The notes below the pieces were generated by a model. It was given only the letters and a program-made list of their open reading frames with translations, did no database searches and was not told where the DNA came from. This document shows positions 31,614-43,705 of a DNA stretch of 64,000 bases, one piece after another. Each line of letters starts with the position of its first letter. Position 1 is the first letter of the stretch. The stretch covers positions 233,081-297,080 of the forward strand of contig NZ_JNIZ01000003.1 of NCBI RefSeq assembly GCF_000701485.1, read 5' to 3'. Made by a program: the position numbers and the translations under genes. The stretch comes from Mycoplasmopsis sturni DSM 22021. GTDB lineage: Bacteria; Bacillota_I; Bacilli_A; Mycoplasmatales; Metamycoplasmataceae.

Positions 31614-33653
31614 TTAGTAAGTAATGTCTTCAAAACTAACAATACCACTTCGGTTGGTTGGGTATTCATAGTATTTCTGAATCATTTTTTTGTCTAAGCT
31701 TTTATATTGATCATAATTTAAAACCGAAATAGGAAGGGGAATTAAATTATCTAATTCGTTCAGCAAGATAATTTGCTCATAGAGGTTTTTTTCATTAATA
31801 AAAGACAATACATTTTCTAAATTTAATTCTTTTAAAGAATTCAAAACCGGATAATTTTCATTTAGATATTGATTGGATAAATAAGGAATAATTTCTGAGG
31901 TGGCTCATAATGTTTTTATATAAGTGCTAATTGAATTATCTTCATAGTTAAGTTTATTTAAACTATAAATTCAATTATATTGCCCCATTTCTTCTTTAGA
32001 CACATTTTGAGTGGTTACATCAAAATGATTAATTTCATTTAAAACAGCTGCATAATTTTGTAGAATTTCTTTTTGTTTGCTTGTAAAAGTATTCAAAATA
32101 GGTAATACAAAAGTAATTTTCTCGTTCTTGTTGTATTTATGTTCTCTTCAATATTGATTGATAATTTCATTTATTTGCTCAATTAATTTGTTAAAGAATG
32201 GATGTTTTAATTGATTAGAAAAATCAAGCAATTTAGTATTTTTAAAGTAATTGATTTTTAAATCTTCATAGAAAATATTTTGATATCCTTGCTTATTGGA
32301 AAATATTTCACGGGTAGCTCAATTATAAGCATTGTCTAGTGTTGTAAAATCACTATCTTCGTTTAAATTGTTTTTTATTTGTAAATTAGGGAGAGCTAAA
32401 GAATTTCAAAAGTAAGGATATCCTTGCGAATTCATGATGCTAAATTTAGAATATAAACGTGAAATTAGTCACTTTAATTTATATGAGTATTGTGAATTAA
32501 AAAAAAGATTTTCAAAGACTTTATTGAATTTTGATTTTTTGTTAGGTTCTAAATTTATGGTATATAGTCATTCTTGATTAGAAGATAAAGAATTTTGGTT
32601 TAAAATTTCACGAACTCCATATTGGCTAGATCTTTGTAAAATGTCACTTTTTTGCGAAGTATTAAAAGTATTGAAATTTGCTTCTGAAATTAGGTTTTGC
32701 CGATATGAGCGTAATTGTTGAACTCTAAAGGTTTCTTCATCTAGGGGGGTAGGATTATATAAGATTTCAATTTTATTTAAGTTATTTTTGCTACTATTGA
32801 AAATATTGTCTGCTGATTTGGTATTTTTAATTAACTCAATTTTGTTAATTTGATTTACTTTAGGAATATAGTAACCAAGATAGAAATCGTTTTTATAGTT
32901 AATCTCTTTTTGGGTTGAAATAGGAGTTGGATTAAATAACAAGTTCTCAATCATTTGATTAACAATAAAATCCCCAGCTAAATGTTTTGGGTTTTCTATT
33001 ATTAAAGTAGTGTTGTTAGCTTTTAGTTTTACACCATATTGTTGTTCGAAAAGATTAGCAATCTCTAGTGTTATGGTTTTTAAAAGATCGTTTGCTTGTA
33101 ACTTATGTTCAGTATCTTTGCCTGTATAATCCTGATAAAATAGATCTTTAAGTTTAATTTCGATTTTTTGTGCTTTATTGAGATTTTCAATAAATTGAGC
33201 ATTGTTAATAGAATTAATTTTCTGTGAAAGAGCTGGTAAAACATAATTTTTTTGATTTAGCTTGAGATCGTATTTTTGTTCAAGGTCATAATCATCATTT
33301 GAATAAGTTAACTCGGTGTTATTATCAAAATAAACCTTAATATATTCAGCAAGATACAATCGTCAAAATTCAAAGCTAGGACGTGAAACTAATGAATTTA
33401 CTTTATCAATTATTAAGTTTTGGGTTGCATGTTTTTTGAAAATTGTGGCAAATAGACTTTTTTCAATTTGAGTAGTGACTTTTTTATTTTCGTGTAAGTT
33501 TAAAGAACCATTTGAATAAGGATTAGCCAAATTAAAAGATTTAACATAATGATTTGCCGGTTTAATTTGGCTAGGACGGGTACAAGAAAAAGCAACTAAT
33601 GAGCTAGTTGTTATGCCCGAAAAAAGAAAAAACATTTTCTGTCAACGTTTCAT
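31614..33653 (-). CDS. Substrate-binding lipoprotein of an Opp/Dpp-like ABC transporter
   Basis: 679 residues, lipobox VAFSC with Cys24 after a short signal peptide. The body is Asn/Lys/Ile-rich without a motif I can name; the role is taken from its place directly after two peptide-type permease genes (3 nt after oppC). Mycoplasma OppA proteins are large, divergent lipoproteins of this kind, though usually longer. UGA codons near 33360, 32567 and beyond are Trp and split the frame. Start at 33653 gives the full signal peptide. Confidence 0.65.
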
Positions 33654-33656
33654 AAG

Positions 33657-34727
33657 CTACCTTAAAATATATCATTTAGCAAGGTTAAATGATAGTAATT
33701 TTGTCGTTGCGACAAAGCCAATTGAAGAAATTAATGTTAATGTAAATAAAGGCCAGTTGTTTTGATTATCAATAATTTGTTTATATAAGTTCCCGATGTT
33801 AATTTGAGTTGTAATTTCGGCGATATTAAAAAACGAAAGTGAAGCTAATGATAAAAATCCTAGGGTAATTTGCTCAGAGAGCAAAGGTAAATTGGCAAGC
33901 AAAATTTCTTTCAGGATTTTATGCATAATTTTAAGCGTACTAAGTCCAGTTATTTTATATGCGTTAACGTAATCTAGTGTCACCAACTGAGACGTTTGCC
34001 CATAACTTGCGTAAAATATTGGAAAAAATCCCACGAGACTCAATACTAAAATAGCTTTTAAAAAAGAATATCCAATGAGGTTAAAAATTATAATGTTAAT
34101 TAATAAAAAAGGAATTGTAACTATTATGCTAATTAATCAATAGCTAAATTTAGGGATATTACGCTGAAAATAAAATCCTAAAAAAACTCCGGCGTAGCTT
34201 CCAAGAATTAATTGAATAAAGGAAGAGAGAACAACAATAATGATTGAAATTAAAAAAGAATAACTAAAAATAGCTAGATTATCAACTCCATTAAAGTTGG
34301 TTCCTAGAAGAAAATAAGCGTGAAAGTCGGGGTTAATTTGGCGTAATAATTCATATGGATTATAAGTAATAATGAAATTAGATTGATAATTAATATAGTT
34401 AATAATATGAAATGAACTTGTTCTGTCTAAATAAAATAGATAATCTGTAAAAGGAGATTTGTCAAATGTTTTAGTAATAATAGGTGCATAATATGGAGGA
34501 AGATCTTGAACTAACTCAGAGTTTAATACCGGTTTTGTAGCAGAAAAAGGGTTAAATATAGATAAACATACAATTAAAAGCAAGAAAATAATTAAAGAGA
34601 TTATTAAAAATTTATTTGTTTTTTTCTTTCAAAAATTTTTTCAAAATCTATGTTTATATTTTATTGACTCAATCACAATATTTTTTGGTATTTTTGGATT
34701 CTTTACAAATGAAAATTGATTATCCAT
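33657..34727 (-). CDS. oppC: OppC/DppC-like ABC transporter permease
   Basis: 356 residues. A basic cytoplasmic N-terminus and first membrane helix (about 38-57) are followed by an external loop of about 110 residues. Next comes FLLGTNFNGVDNLAIFSYSF, the position where OppC proteins have LGTDxxGRD, then transmembrane helices with the FLGFYFQRN loop. The classical EAA loop is divergent (QLVTLDYVNAYKITGLST fits its ADxxAxxxxG pattern). GGAG precedes the ATG, which overlaps the oppB stop by 8 nt. Several UGA codons are Trp. Confidence 0.75.
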
Positions 34728-35664
34728 TTTTTCTCCTTTTGAAAAACATTGTCTTGATATTTCATTTAAACTTTTGTTGATTAATGAGATATTGTGGATT
34801 GAGTCATATTAAAAAAGTTTCTATAAGAATTTGAATAATAACTACCGAAATCACTAGGGAAAAAATAAAATATAAAACTAAATATGTTTCTTTTTCTCTA
34901 AATGCATTAAGCAAAATAATACTTTGTCCAGGTATGCTAAAAACTCTTTCGATAATTAAACTAAATGATAAAACAAATGAATATAAAATGGTTATACTGT
35001 GTAAAAACTTAATTAAAGAATTTGCAAAGACATATTTTCAATAAATTATTCATGTATTCATACCCTTTACTTTAGCTAATTTAATGTATTGCATTCCTAA
35101 AATAGTTGATGTAGCATTTTTAACTTGAATTGTGAAATAAGATCCACAGACTAAGCAAATTAAAGCAATAGGAATAATTAAACTATTTAAAGTGGCTCCA
35201 ATATTAGTATATTCTCAATCAATAAAAAGAGTTGGTCAATTAATGTATTCAGAAAAAACTAAAAGCAAAGGAGCTATAACAAAAACTGGAATAGAAGATG
35301 AAGCATATAAGAATAAATTGACAAAAGTATTCCAAAAGTAATTTTTAATATAACCAAGTAAAGATCCAATTATAAAACCTAAAATAATGCATATTACAAA
35401 ACTTGGAAAAATTACTAGCATACTTTTAGAAAAATAAAAGTTATAAAAAGACGCTACATTTGCAAAGTTTTCTTGATTGTTATTTTGTATTATTTTACCG
35501 AATTTAAAGGTAAAAAGGCCCCCTATGAACCTGATATATTCGACAAATATATTACTGTTTGGTGAAATAATAAATGACAAAATAAAAAAGAACAAGGTCA
35601 ACACTAAAAAAAGAGCAATTACTCCAATTCCTATTTTTTTTAGTATAGCCAAGCTCTTTTGCAT
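34720..35664 (-). CDS. oppB: OppB/DppB-like ABC transporter permease
   Basis: 314 residues, the usual OppB length. One N-terminal helix, an external loop, then LGFIIGSLLGYIKNYFWN and later helices; GMQYIKLAKVKGMNTWIIYWKYVFANSL is the EAA loop that contacts the ATPase, and the end LFREKETY-type segment matches DppB. GGAG lies 6 nt upstream of the ATG, which begins just after the ptsH terminator U-run. First gene of oppB-oppC-lipoprotein; no oppD or oppF follows. Confidence 0.78.
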
Positions 35665-35674
35665 TTTTTCTCCA

Positions 35675-35702
35675 TAAAAAAATCGCTTTAAAAAAGCGAT
35701 TT
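35675..35702 (-). terminator. Terminator of ptsH, also the possible attenuator of oppB
   Basis: 10-bp stem AAATCGCTTT (35680-35689) with AAAGCGATTT (35693-35702), then U-run on the minus strand ending 8 nt before the oppB ribosome binding site. I see no separate promoter for oppB, so the opp genes may depend on read-through. Confidence 0.75.
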
Positions 35703-35967
35703 ATTCAGCAATTTGTTCTTTTGCAAGTACTTCTTTAATCGCTTCAAGAGCTGCTTCTTCATCAGCTCCATCGCACTTAAACACAACTTCTGTTCCAGTT
35801 TTAACACCAAGTGCCATAACATTCATAATTGATTTTAAGTTTGCTTCTTTTCCGTTTGCAACAAGTTTAATGTTTGATTGGAATTTAGTTGCAACAGAAA
35901 CAAGATTTGAAGCTGGACGTGCGTGTAATCCGATTGGATCGATAATTTTTACTGCAAGTTCTTTCAT
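35701..35967 (-). CDS. ptsH: Phosphocarrier protein HPr
   Basis: 88-residue cytoplasmic phosphocarrier between enzyme I and sugar-specific EIIA of the PTS. The phosphorylated His is in GLHARPAS (His15) and the regulatory Ser in LKSIMNVMALG (about Ser46), so control by an HPr kinase is possible. AGGAGG precedes the ATG at 6 nt. Expressed from its own promoter with a hairpin in the leader. Confidence 0.97.
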   Translation of the reverse strand: MKELAVKIIDPIGLHARPASNLVSVATKFQSNIKLVANGKEANLKSIMNVMALGVKTGTEVVFKCDGADEEAALEAIKEVLAKEQIAE

Positions 35968-36015
35968 AAAAAACCTCCTAATTATTAATTTAAAATTAAA
36001 AACTAATTCAATTCA

Positions 36016-36048
36016 ATTCAATTTTGATTGAATAGTAAGTTTATTATA
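36016..36048 (-). promoter_or_regulatory. ptsH promoter and leader hairpin
   Basis: Minus-strand TGG-TATAAT (36043-36048). The RNA would begin around 36036 and immediately fold ATTCAAT/ATTGAAT (36016-36022 with 36027-36033); the 5' arm belongs to a short ATTCA tandem run (36006-36020). Confidence 0.55.
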
Positions 36049-36170
36049 CCACTTTTAATAACTTTTTTAGAGGTTGATCAAATATCAGAGAAGCGGCTCT
36101 TATTTATTTGATTTTAACCAAGAAAGCTAAAAAAATGGTATTATTTAATAAATTAAATAAGGGGTATAAA

Positions 36171-36407
36171 ATGACGTGAGTTACAATCATTTTAATTGTT
36201 ATTTCATTTGGAATCATAGTAGTTTCGTTTTTGATGTCGCCAGATTCAAACGGGTTCTCTGGTGCTTTGGTAGGTTCTGGTGATTTAGAACTTTTCAAAG
36301 TTTCAAAAGAAAGAGGAGTTAAAAAGATTTTAAAATATTCAATGTTTATATTTGGAGTAATTTTATTTATTTGCGCAATTTTAATGCGCTTTTTAATCAA
36401 AGGATAA
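36171..36407 (+). CDS. secG: Preprotein translocase subunit SecG
   Basis: 78 residues with two membrane helices (about 4-22 and 55-75) around a polar loop containing GFSGALVGSGDLELF, the SecG block (GxxxxxxGG in other bacteria). AAGGGG precedes the start, and TGG-TATTAT supplies a -10 box upstream. The stop is 1 nt before rnr; the secG-rnr order is conserved in Firmicutes. One UGA is Trp. Confidence 0.88.
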
Positions 36408-38575
36408 TATGAGTATTGAAGAAATTTTAAAATTTATCTCCAAATCCAAAGGAAAAAGTTTTTTAGAAATAGCCCGTTATTTTAGAATTAAACCAAAAGA
36501 TAATTCAGAACTTAATCGTCTTTTAGGTGTTTTGCAAAGAGATCATAAAATCGTTCGTAACGAAAAAGATTTATATTATGTTCCTGTTTTTGTCGAAAAA
36601 GTGGTAGGAACTTTTAGTTTAGCTACAAAAGGAAGTTTTGGTTTTGTTGACTATGATATTGATGAAGTTGCTAAAACTAAAAAAAGTATTTTTGTTAAAT
36701 CTTTTAATTTTAATGGTGCCATTACAAATGACGTTGTTGAAGTTAGTGTCTTTGAAAATCCAAATTTAGAAAATAAGGAAAACAATAAATACGGAATTAT
36801 CAACAGAATCATTGAACGTGGAAATGAAACAATTATTGGTTTTATTAAACATAAAAATTCTAGTTCATATTTTGTTCCGGTTGATAAGCGCTTTAAAAAT
36901 GGAGCATGAACACTGATTCCTTCAAATGTCAAAACTAAATTAAACGATTTAGTTGTGGCCAAAATATTACGTTATGAAGGAAAAAATGTTTTTGTTACTG
37001 TTGACAAAGTCATTACTAATGAAGCCGATCCTATGGTCTTTGTTAAATCTTTTTTGGAGCAAATTAAGGCACCAAGCGGCTTTCCAGAATACTTAAATGA
37101 AGAAATTAATAAAATTCCTGATTCAATTGATTTAGAAGATAAAAGTAATCGAAGAGATCTAAGAGAAGAAATGATTGTTACTATTGATGGTGATGATACG
37201 AAAGATTTTGACGATGCAATTAATGTTAAAAAGTTACCTAATGGAAACTTTAAATTAGGCGTTTACATTGCTGATGTATCTCATTATGTTCAAGAAGATA
37301 CTTTAATTGATAAAGAGGCATTAGCGCGTGGAACTTCAATTTATCTTGTTGATCGGGTTATTCCTATGTTGCCGGAAAAACTTTCTAATGGTATTTGTTC
37401 ACTAAACCCCGATGAAGATCGCTTTGTCTTGGCTTGTGAGATAGAAATTGATAGCAACGGAAATAATGTTTCTATTGATATTTTTGAAGGAATTATTAAA
37501 AGTAAATTCAGATTGACTTACAAAAATGTTAATAAATACTATCAAGAAGGATTTATTGATGCCTCAATGCATCCGGAACTCTTAGGAGATTTAACTAAAA
37601 TGCTAAATGATGCCAAAGAGTTAAGTTTAATTCTTCATAATTTCAAACGTGAACAAGGTTATGTGGACTTTGAAATTGATGAACCTAAAATTAAGTTAGA
37701 TCAACAAGGTAATGTAGCGGATATTATTATTAACAAGCGTGGATTTAGTGAGGTTCTAATTGAGGATTTCATGGTTAGAGCAAATGAAGTTGTTGCTGAG
37801 ACTCTTTATAAAAACAAATTGCCGGTACTTTATCGGGTACATGATTTACCAGATGAAGAGAAACTTCAAAATTTAGAAAATTCATTTGATGTTGTAAATT
37901 TGCCTTTACCTAATTTCAAGTCCTACAATATTACTCCGAAAAATTTTGCTCAATATGTTGAAGAAATCAAGAAACTTAGAGATGATGACTTTGTCAAATT
38001 GCTATTTTTAAGAACTATGCAAAAAGCTAAATACTCAGATACAAACATCAAACACTTTGGTTTAGCAAGCGATTACTATTGTCACTTTACAAGTCCCATT
38101 AGAAGATATCCAGATTTAATTATTCACCGAATTATTAGAAATTTTCTCATTAATAAAGAGATGGATAAACTTGAAAAGTTTAAATTATCACTTGAAGCAA
38201 TAGGTGAAGCTAATTCAAATAGTGAGCAAAAGGCTGTGCAAATTGAAAGAGAAGTTAATGACTTGAAATTTGCTGAATATTTCAAAAATAAAATCGGACA
38301 AAGTTATAAAGCCCAAATTTTAAGTGTATTAGCTTTTGGTTTTTTTGTTGAATTTGAATTTAAAGCAAGTGGGTTGGTGCACAAGACCAACCTATTTGAC
38401 GGTGATTTCGAACTTAATGAAAACTCAACTAAATTAATTTCTAAAAATAAAGTTTATACCATTGGAGATACAGTGGATGTTACAATCGTAGGAGTTGATC
38501 TAGTTGATGGTAAAGTTGATTGTGTTTTAACTGACCAATATGATAAATATTTACAAAAATTAAAAGCGGATTCTC

Positions 38576-40924
<2,349 letters not shown>

Positions 40925-40941
<17 letters not shown>

Positions 40942-40960
40942 TCAATCTTTGTATTTTTTT
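40925..40960 (+). terminator. Terminator of the secG-metG operon
   Basis: Stem AAAAATACAAAGAT with ATCTTTGTATTTTT (40945-40958), overlapping the metG stop codon. Confidence 0.82.
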
Positions 40961-41009
40961 CTTTTATCTTTATAAAGCAGAAATTTTTTTATTTTTTTAT
41001 AATAAGTAT

Positions 41010-41015
41010 TATAAT
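41010..41015 (+). promoter_or_regulatory. -10 box before the structured leader
   Basis: TATAAT; initiation about 7-10 nt downstream would make the RNA begin almost exactly at the 5' arm of the inverted repeat. A second TATAAT at 41118-41123 would start a shorter RNA at the inner hairpin 41130-41155. Confidence 0.45.
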
Positions 41016-41024
41016 TATATTTAC

Positions 41025-41191
41025 TAAATTTACTTTTTAAATTCTTAAAACGAAAAGTTATTTAACTTTTCATTTTTCTTGTTTCCATTTTTTTGATTTA
41101 AAAATAAAATTATTTAATATAATTCTTTCGGGTTATATGATTTTTCATATAACCCCAAAATTTAGTTTTAAAAATTTAAAAAGTAAATTTA
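41025..41191 (+). promoter_or_regulatory. Structured leader bounded by a 27-nt inverted repeat
   Basis: The arm 41025-41051 and the arm 41165-41191 are complementary over 27 nt with one A-C mismatch; the outer 19 nt pair perfectly. Inside lie two more stems: GAAAAGTT/AACTTTTC (41052-41071, followed by a T-rich tract) and GGGTTATATGA/TCATATAACCC (41130-41155, TTTT loop). The 3' arm ends at the first A of the AAGGA ribosome binding site of the gene at 41202. It looks like a folded cis-regulatory RNA or attenuator; a mobile-element end is the alternative. No known riboswitch class was recognised. Confidence 0.6.
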
Positions 41192-41201
41192 AGGACATTA
41201 A

Positions 41202-41585
41202 ATGTTAATTAACAGCCTATTGTTAAATGAAAAAGAAATCAAAATTCAAAACTTAGAAATTAAACAAGAACTAACAAAAGAATTTCTAGACTCTACGGAA
41301 CAGTTACTAGGAAGCTTTGGTCCTGGAACTCAAAAAGGAGATCTAGGATTCATTAAAGAACTTAGCAAAAAAGTAGGACAATTATTTAATGAAAAAATTT
41401 TTCCTTTATTTATTAACTTTGCTTCAAATTTATATCTTGATGATATTTCTCTTATTTAAGCTAATCTTTGAAATATTCATTATTGATCAAAAAATGAACT
41501 AAAAGATGCTATTTCTAGATGAAGTAAGAATAAACTTGAAAAACAAAGAGAAATCTATTCTCAATATATTTATTCAGGATATTAA
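41202..41585 (+). pseudogene. First gene of the accessory operon, unknown function, internal TAA
   Basis: AAGGA and ATG open a frame that stops at a TAA at 41457-41459 after 85 codons, but the same frame stays open for 41 more codons with ordinary composition (two UGA-Trp, KNELKDAISRW, ending YIYSGY) to TAA 41583-41585, which overlaps the next ATG as TAATG. The overlap fits the full-length version, so the first stop looks like a nonsense mutation. The product is soluble and charged, with GSFGPGTQKGDLGF in the middle. No family recognised. A functional 85-residue form cannot be excluded. Confidence 0.55.
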
Positions 41586-42253
41586 TGTTATTTTTTAAAA
41601 ATAAAACCAAAAGTATTATTTTTATTTCAATTTTAATATTACTATTCATTATTTCAGTTTATTCGCTTACTAATCTTTCTTTAAAAATTTATAATAATGG
41701 AAGTCCAATTGAAATTATAGAAACTCTATTGTTAATTATTACTTCACTTTTAATTGTTTCAGTACCATTTATAATTTTTCAACAAATTACATTTTTATAT
41801 TTTTTATTTTTATATTCTAAAGAAAAAATAATTAATTATAAATTATGAAAAAAGCTTGAAATAGCATATTTTTTAAATAAAAAAGAATTAAATGTTTTCA
41901 AAGAAAATAAATTTACAAATTATCAATTTGCTAATTATTTTTTAGAAAAATTATTAGAAAAACAAAAAGGAAGAACTATTTTAAAGTTAATCCTTTTAAT
42001 TATTGTTTCAATTCTTTTAATTTTATTAATAATGAGTGTTCTCAATAGTCTTGAAAAACCTCAATATCACATAGCCTGATATATTGTCTTTTTGATAATA
42101 TTTTCTATTTTATTGCTTTGTTCAATATGAAGTATTCTTAAATATAGTTTTCTTCTTTCTTTTAGAAAATATAAAAACTATTCAGATGCTCAAAAAGACA
42201 AAAAAATTAAAACCATTTTGTTTGTTACATTTAATTTTAAAAAATGAAAATAG
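41585..42253 (+). CDS. Membrane protein of the accessory operon, unknown function
   Basis: 222 residues, intact when UGA is read as Trp. Two N-terminal hydrophobic segments (about 10-32 and 44-78), a charged stretch of about 50 residues (85-130), and two C-terminal hydrophobic segments (about 133-155 and 165-190), ending in a basic tail. The arrangement resembles small four-helix membrane effectors, but no motif names a family. Start overlaps the upstream stop (TAATG); its end overlaps the next gene by 10 nt. Codons are even more A/T-rich than neighbours. Confidence 0.6.
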
Positions 42254-43160
42254 ATTATGAATTAGTTAAACAAATTCAAAAAGAATCAAGCTTAATTTTG
42301 CATGGAAGTTATTCATATCCTTTATATTTTAAAAATTATCAGTTAGAATCAAATGATATTGATTTTATTTCTAATTCAGAAAAAATGATTTAGATTTATC
42401 CAAATCATTTAAAACAAAATTTATATTATCTGATAATTACATCCAAAAAGGAATAATTAATGATAAGCATGTAGAAATCTTTTACACTACATTTATTTCT
42501 CGTTCTTTAATTAAAGATATTAATGCGGTCAAAGTTCCTATAATAGAGTGGGAATTTGTTTCAAAATTAATGCAATTTGTAAAAGTTTACAGCTTCATGA
42601 AAAAACAGGAAAATAACAATCAAGAAAAACTTTTAAGAATAATTAGTCAATTAAACTTTTTTGTAAAAGATTGAAAAATAAAACAACTTCTTTTTAATAA
42701 AAGAAAATTTCAAAAAATATTAATTCTTGTACTTATCAATTCATCTTTTCTCTGATTTTTTCTCAATGAGAAAAACCGCATTTTCAATATTAATTTAGAA
42801 ATTTATTTTGAATTAATAGAAATATTAAAGAAACAAAAATCTTCTATTTTAATAAGACATTTTTTGAAAATATTTTTTAAGGATCCTCTTATAAAAGAAA
42901 TAAACGGGCGAATTATTTCATTTTTAAATTTTTCTGATTCAATAGTAGAAAGATATTATAAATATACTCAAAATATTTTAGATTTTTCTAATGTTTATTG
43001 AAAATTTAATTCTCAAGAAGAACTTAAGAAATTTTTAGGAAATTCTTAAATAGATTCAAAATATGATTTCATACTAAATTTTTTCTCAGAAATTAAAAAT
43101 CCATCACCTTTAGAAATTAATTATAAATTAATTTTTTTAAATGAAATTTTAAAGAATTAG
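42244..43160 (+). pseudogene. Nucleotidyltransferase-like protein of the accessory operon, frameshifted
   Basis: Starts MKIDYELVKQ and shows a nucleotidyltransferase-fold signature: LILHGSYS, 13 residues, then SNDIDFIS (GS and DxD), the pattern of MNT/AbiEii-type enzymes. The frame ends at a TAG (42390-42392) just after an A-run (42380-42385); one more A restores NDLDLSKSF and an open frame to 43049, containing HVEIFYTTF, which could supply the third acidic ligand. That frame meets TAA at 43047-43049 but stays open again to TAG 43160. So two lesions separate it from a ~305-residue protein. Activity and target are unknown. Confidence 0.6.
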
Positions 43161-43194
43161 ATATTTTTAAATAAACTTTTAATTTAATTTAAAT

Positions 43195-43222
43195 AAAATG
43201 TACTTTTATGTACATTTTTTTC
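43195..43222 (+). terminator. Terminator of the accessory operon
   Basis: 9-bp stem AAAATGTAC (43195-43203) with GTACATTTT (43210-43218), then T-run. Confidence 0.78.
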
Positions 43223-43636
43223 ATACAATAAATTTATTGTTGACCTTTTAAAATTAAAATAAAAGAATCTATTTTCATTAAGTTTAATTTGATTTTTAAA
43301 TTAATTATCCCTAATTTATGTTTAGATATAATTTTTATAGTCATTTATTTTTATTGAATATAACTTTAATTTTAAAGAAAATATAAAATATAAAACAATT
43401 AATAAAATACACTTAAAATAAAAAGGTTTATTCTAAGAAAGTAAGCTTGAATTAAATTAGTCAAGCAATTGAACAATTTGAAGAAGACTTTAATTTTTAA
43501 GGAATAGTTTTTAGAATTATTTTTCTGCAAATGCTATGCATTAAAAGTGAATAAAAAAAGTTAAAAGATTGGGAATTTTATGCTTTGGCAAGGATAATTA
43601 TTTTGTTCTTTTTATTTATTAAAATATAAGAAAAGC
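43223..43636. other. 414-bp A+T-rich gap with possible gene remnants
   Basis: No intact gene. Around 43452-43500 the plus strand reads SQAIEQFEEDFNF in one frame, and 43561-43629 reads LKDWEFYALARIII in another; both look like protein but lack starts and ribosome binding sites. They may be remains of a decayed gene; no transposase could be named. Confidence 0.3.
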
Positions 43637-43677
43637 GAAAATATAAAACACCAAATAAATTGGTGTTTTATATTTTC
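43637..43677. terminator. Bidirectional terminator downstream of pyk
   Basis: Perfect 18-bp inverted repeat, 43637-43654 with 43660-43677, around AAAACACCAA / TTGGTGTTTT. Confidence 0.85.
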
Positions 43678-43705
43678 TTTTATAAATGTAATTTTTTAGA
43701 AGAAA

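Noticed and set aside
36006..36033. CRISPR-like or simple-sequence phase-variable repeat near ptsH
   Set aside because: Only three to four imperfect ATTCA units, in the leader of a housekeeping gene; too short for slippage control. No CRISPR array was seen anywhere in the window.
40960..41200. Known riboswitch or T-box in the structured leader
   Set aside because: No T-box sequence, specifier loop, or recognisable purine, TPP, SAM or c-di-nucleotide riboswitch core.
41457..41459. Recoding of TAA as sense in the accessory operon
   Set aside because: TAA ends all intact genes in the window, including neighbours; mutation is the simpler reading.
43440..43636. Insertion sequence
   Set aside because: No terminal inverted repeats with target duplication and no DDE motif; kept only as a low-confidence remnant.
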